Below, piece by piece: positions 24,004 through 25,668 of a DNA stretch of 25,668 nucleotides. The translations under genes and the position numbers were made by a program. The notes under the pieces are model-generated. The model saw only the letters and a list, made by a program, of their open reading frames with translations. It searched no databases and was not told the origin of the DNA. The stretch's first letter is position 1, and the number at the start of each line of letters is the position of its first letter. The DNA is from an uncultured Clostridia bacterium. GTDB taxonomy: Bacteria > Bacillota > Clostridia > Lachnospirales > Lachnospiraceae. The stretch spans positions 1 to 25,668 of the forward strand of contig CAMODY010000006.1 of NCBI GenBank assembly GCA_946611595.1, written 5' to 3'.

Positions 24004-25536
24004 ATGGCTGAAGAGAAAGAATTTCAGGATAACAACGACAGAGAAAATGTTTGCTACATGTGTCACAGAAGTGAGAGCAAAGCCGGCAGAATGTTAAAGA
24101 TGCCGGGCAACTTGCATGTATGCGTAGACTGCCTGCAAAGAACGGTAGACTCCTTTGGTAATGGTGGAGCTTTTGATATGTCAAATTTAGGGCTTTCCGG
24201 TTTTCCGTTCCTTGGCGGAGCAGGGGACATGATGCAGGGCATGCAGGATCTTCCGCAGGATACAGAGCAGCAGGAAGTATTGACCGGAGAGGTCGTAAAT
24301 GAAGATGGAACCCCTGTAGTTGAAGCTGAGGAAGAAACAAAAGAGGGTGAAGATGCGCCAAAGCGCGGAATGCCGAATATCAGTTTTATTAATCTGGCGG
24401 ATCTGCAGCAGGGCTTTGGAAGACGCCAGCAGGTAAAGAAAAAACCAAAACGGACAGGTCCTTTGATCGATCCGGATAAGGTTCTTCCTCCGCACAAGCT
24501 GAAAGAAAAACTGGATGAGTATGTCATCGGACAGGAAAAAGCAAAAAAGGCGATTTCTGTTGCCGTATATAACCACTATAAAAGAATCATTGCAGGAGAA
24601 CGTCTTGATAACTCTGATGGAGTTCAGATCGAAAAATCCAATCTTTTAATGATCGGACCTACCGGCTGCGGAAAAACCTATATTGTCCAGACGCTTGCAA
24701 AACTCTTAGATGTTCCGCTTGCGATCACAGACGCTACTTCCCTGACGGAAGCCGGATACATCGGAGATGATATTGAAAGCGTACTTTCAAAACTTCTTGC
24801 GGCAGCAGATAATGATGTGGAACGTGCAGAAATCGGTATTGTCTTTATTGACGAGATCGATAAGATCGCGAAAAAGAACAGTAACCGCGGAAGAGATGTA
24901 AGCGGCGAGTCTGTTCAGCAAGGACTCTTAAAACTTCTTGAAGGAAGTGAAGTGGAAGTTCCGGTTGGTGCCAGCAGTAAAAATGCAATGGTGCCTTTAA
25001 CCACGATCAATACCAAAAACATCTTATTTATCTGCGGCGGTGCATTTCCGGAATTAGAAGATATCATCAAAGAGCGTATGCGTGAAAATACTTCGATGGG
25101 ATTTAATGCAGACCTCAAAGATAAATATGATGACGATGAAAACATTCTCGATAATGTAGAATCAGAAGATTTAAGACGTTTTGGTTTGATCCCTGAATTC
25201 TTAGGACGTCTTCCGATTGTTGTTACTCTTCAGAACCTGACCAGCGAGATGATGGTCTCTGTTCTGAAAGAGCCTAAGAACGCAATCCTGAAACAATATC
25301 AGAAGCTGTTAGAGCTTGATGAAGTTAAGCTGGAATTTGAAGATGATGCCCTTTTAGCCCTTACAAAACGCGCGGAAAAGAGAAAGATCGGCGCAAGAGG
25401 ATTAAGGTCCATCATCGAGGAGATTATGCTGGATATCATGTATGAGATTCCGAAAGATGACAGCATTGGAACAGTTATCATCACCAAGGATTATATCGAA
25501 AATAACGGGGCTCCGAGAATTGAACTCAGAGGTTGA
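24004..25536 (+). CDS. clpX: ClpX-like AAA+ unfoldase with zinc-finger domain
   Basis: The N-terminal zinc site has Cys17, Cys20, Cys40 and Cys43 and matches the ClpX zinc-binding domain. A flexible linker of about 115 residues, acidic in its middle, follows, then the AAA+ core. Walker A is GPTGCGKT (218-225), the pore loop is GYIGDD (251-256, where ClpX has GYVG), and Walker B is VFIDEID (280-286). EFLGRLPI (398-405) and the sensor-2 GARGLRS (463-469) also fit. SMGF at 364-367 sits where ClpX has the IGF/LGF ClpP-docking loop. The RKH loop reads SKN (325-327). At 510 residues it is longer than usual ClpX (about 424) because of the linker. No clpP is nearby. It may be a paralogue rather than the housekeeping ClpX. 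AAGGTGAG at 23988-23995 precedes the ATG. Confidence 0.85.
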   Translation: MAEEKEFQDNNDRENVCYMCHRSESKAGRMLKMPGNLHVCVDCLQRTVDSFGNGGAFDMSNLGLSGFPFLGGAGDMMQGMQDLPQDTEQQEVLTGEVVNEDGTPVVEAEEETKEGEDAPKRGMPNISFINLADLQQGFGRRQQVKKKPKRTGPLIDPDKVLPPHKLKEKLDEYVIGQEKAKKAISVAVYNHYKRIIAGERLDNSDGVQIEKSNLLMIGPTGCGKTYIVQTLAKLLDVPLAITDATSLTEAGYIGDDIESVLSKLLAAADNDVERAEIGIVFIDEIDKIAKKNSNRGRDVSGESVQQGLLKLLEGSEVEVPVGASSKNAMVPLTTINTKNILFICGGAFPELEDIIKERMRENTSMGFNADLKDKYDDDENILDNVESEDLRRFGLIPEFLGRLPIVVTLQNLTSEMMVSVLKEPKNAILKQYQKLLELDEVKLEFEDDALLALTKRAEKRKIGARGLRSIIEEIMLDIMYEIPKDDSIGTVIITKDYIENNGAPRIELRG

Positions 25537-25562
25537 CAAACAGCCCAGCCGCGTTGTAGAAT
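25533..25562 (+). promoter_or_regulatory. Promoter of tRNA-Arg, with -35 overlapping the upstream stop codon
   Basis: TTGACA at 25533-25538 is an exact -35 consensus and includes the TGA stop of the ClpX-like gene (25534-25536). TAGAAT at 25557-25562 follows after an 18-bp spacer and matches five of six -10 positions. Transcription would start near 25569, about ten bases before the tRNA. Confidence 0.75.
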
Positions 25563-25579
25563 AGCCTTTGCGTGATTAA

Positions 25580-25653
25580 GTGCATTTAGCTCAGCTGGAT
25601 AGAGCGTCTGGCTACGGACCAGAAGGTCGGGGGTTCGAATCCTCTAATGCACG
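25580..25653 (+). tRNA. tRNA-Arg: tRNA-Arg (anticodon ACG)
   Basis: A full cloverleaf can be folded by hand. The 7-bp acceptor stem GTGCATT (25580-25586) pairs with AATGCAC (25646-25652) and the discriminator is G. The D stem is GCTC/GAGC, and the anticodon stem TCTGG/CCAGA (25607-25611 with 25619-25623) closes the seven-base loop CTACGGA. The anticodon is ACG at 25614-25616. The T stem GGGGG (25629-25633) pairs with CCTCT (25641-25645) using two G-U pairs around TTCGAAT. ACG reads Arg codons of the CGN box, normally after A34 is edited to inosine. No CCA is encoded, so the end is added after transcription. Confidence 0.95.
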
Positions 25654-25655
25654 GA

Positions 25656-25667
25656 GAAGAGCTCTTC
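25656..25667. repeat. 12-bp palindrome at the window edge
   Basis: GAAGAGCTCTTC is a perfect palindrome three bases after the tRNA. It could be the first part of a terminator or processing hairpin, but the sequence ends here, so no T tract or loop can be judged. Confidence 0.3.
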
Positions 25668-25668
25668 G

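Noticed and set aside
24063..24576. Open frames of 129-154 codons on the minus strand over the ClpX-like linker
   Set aside because: They are antisense to the low-complexity linker and zinc domain; no motif or start signal supports them.
1..25668. Insertion sequence, CRISPR array, prophage or attachment site
   Set aside because: I looked for transposase or integrase motifs, spaced direct repeats and terminal inverted repeats and found none; the tRNA gene is intact with no visible duplicated 3' end.

Overview
The window looks like a chromosome segment of a Gram-positive Clostridia member, most likely Lachnospiraceae. This rests on AGGAGG-type ribosome binding sites, a LytR-CpsA-Psr (LCP) protein, a membrane-anchored HtrA, a Dlt/MBOAT-style acylation module, and a tRNA gene with no encoded CCA end. 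No sequence search was run, so the family-level placement is inference. All genes lie on the + strand, packed with frequent 1-14 bp overlaps, and I see no insertion sequence, CRISPR array, integrase or origin.

Region 1 (1-9354) is a tight run of ten genes that looks like a modification and precursor module for a surface glycopolymer. It holds the tail of a MaoC-like hot-dog protein, an SDR oxidoreductase, an NAD-dependent epimerase/dehydratase-like protein, and a TIM-barrel sugar isomerase/epimerase. These are followed by an SGNH/GDSL membrane-anchored protein, an MBOAT O-acyltransferase, a polyprenyl-phosphate-type GT2, a DltA-like adenylating enzyme, a methyltransferase-like protein and an acyltransferase-3 membrane protein. 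The combination of acyl-thioester enzymes, adenylating ligase, MBOAT and SGNH protein is the best candidate for an undescribed system: a Dlt-like pathway whose ligase lacks the usual Asp for an alpha-amino group and so may carry a non-amino acyl group. The carrier protein is not in the window and may lie upstream.

A 116-bp gap (9355-9470) holds a perfect 14-bp palindrome, a hairpin and a TATAAT box, and probably starts a second transcription unit.

Region 2 (9471-22463) is polymer assembly and export. It has a GT2 with C-terminal membrane helices, a WecB/FnlC-type UDP-sugar 2-epimerase, a WbuB-like GT4, a second polyprenyl-phosphate-type GT2 with a DUF2304 membrane protein, and two large polytopic membrane proteins (GT-C or polymerase candidates). 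A Wzx-type flippase, a tandem-domain GT8 glycosyltransferase and an LCP ligase with an arginine-rich tail complete it. The logic is synthesis of lipid-linked sugars and repeat units, flipping, polymerisation or side-branch addition outside the membrane, and attachment to the wall by LCP. A clear terminator follows the LCP gene.

Region 3 (22569-25668) is a proteostasis pair, an HtrA-type serine protease and a ClpX-like AAA+ unfoldase with an altered RKH loop. A tRNA-Arg(ACG) gene follows, whose -35 box overlaps the unfoldase stop codon.
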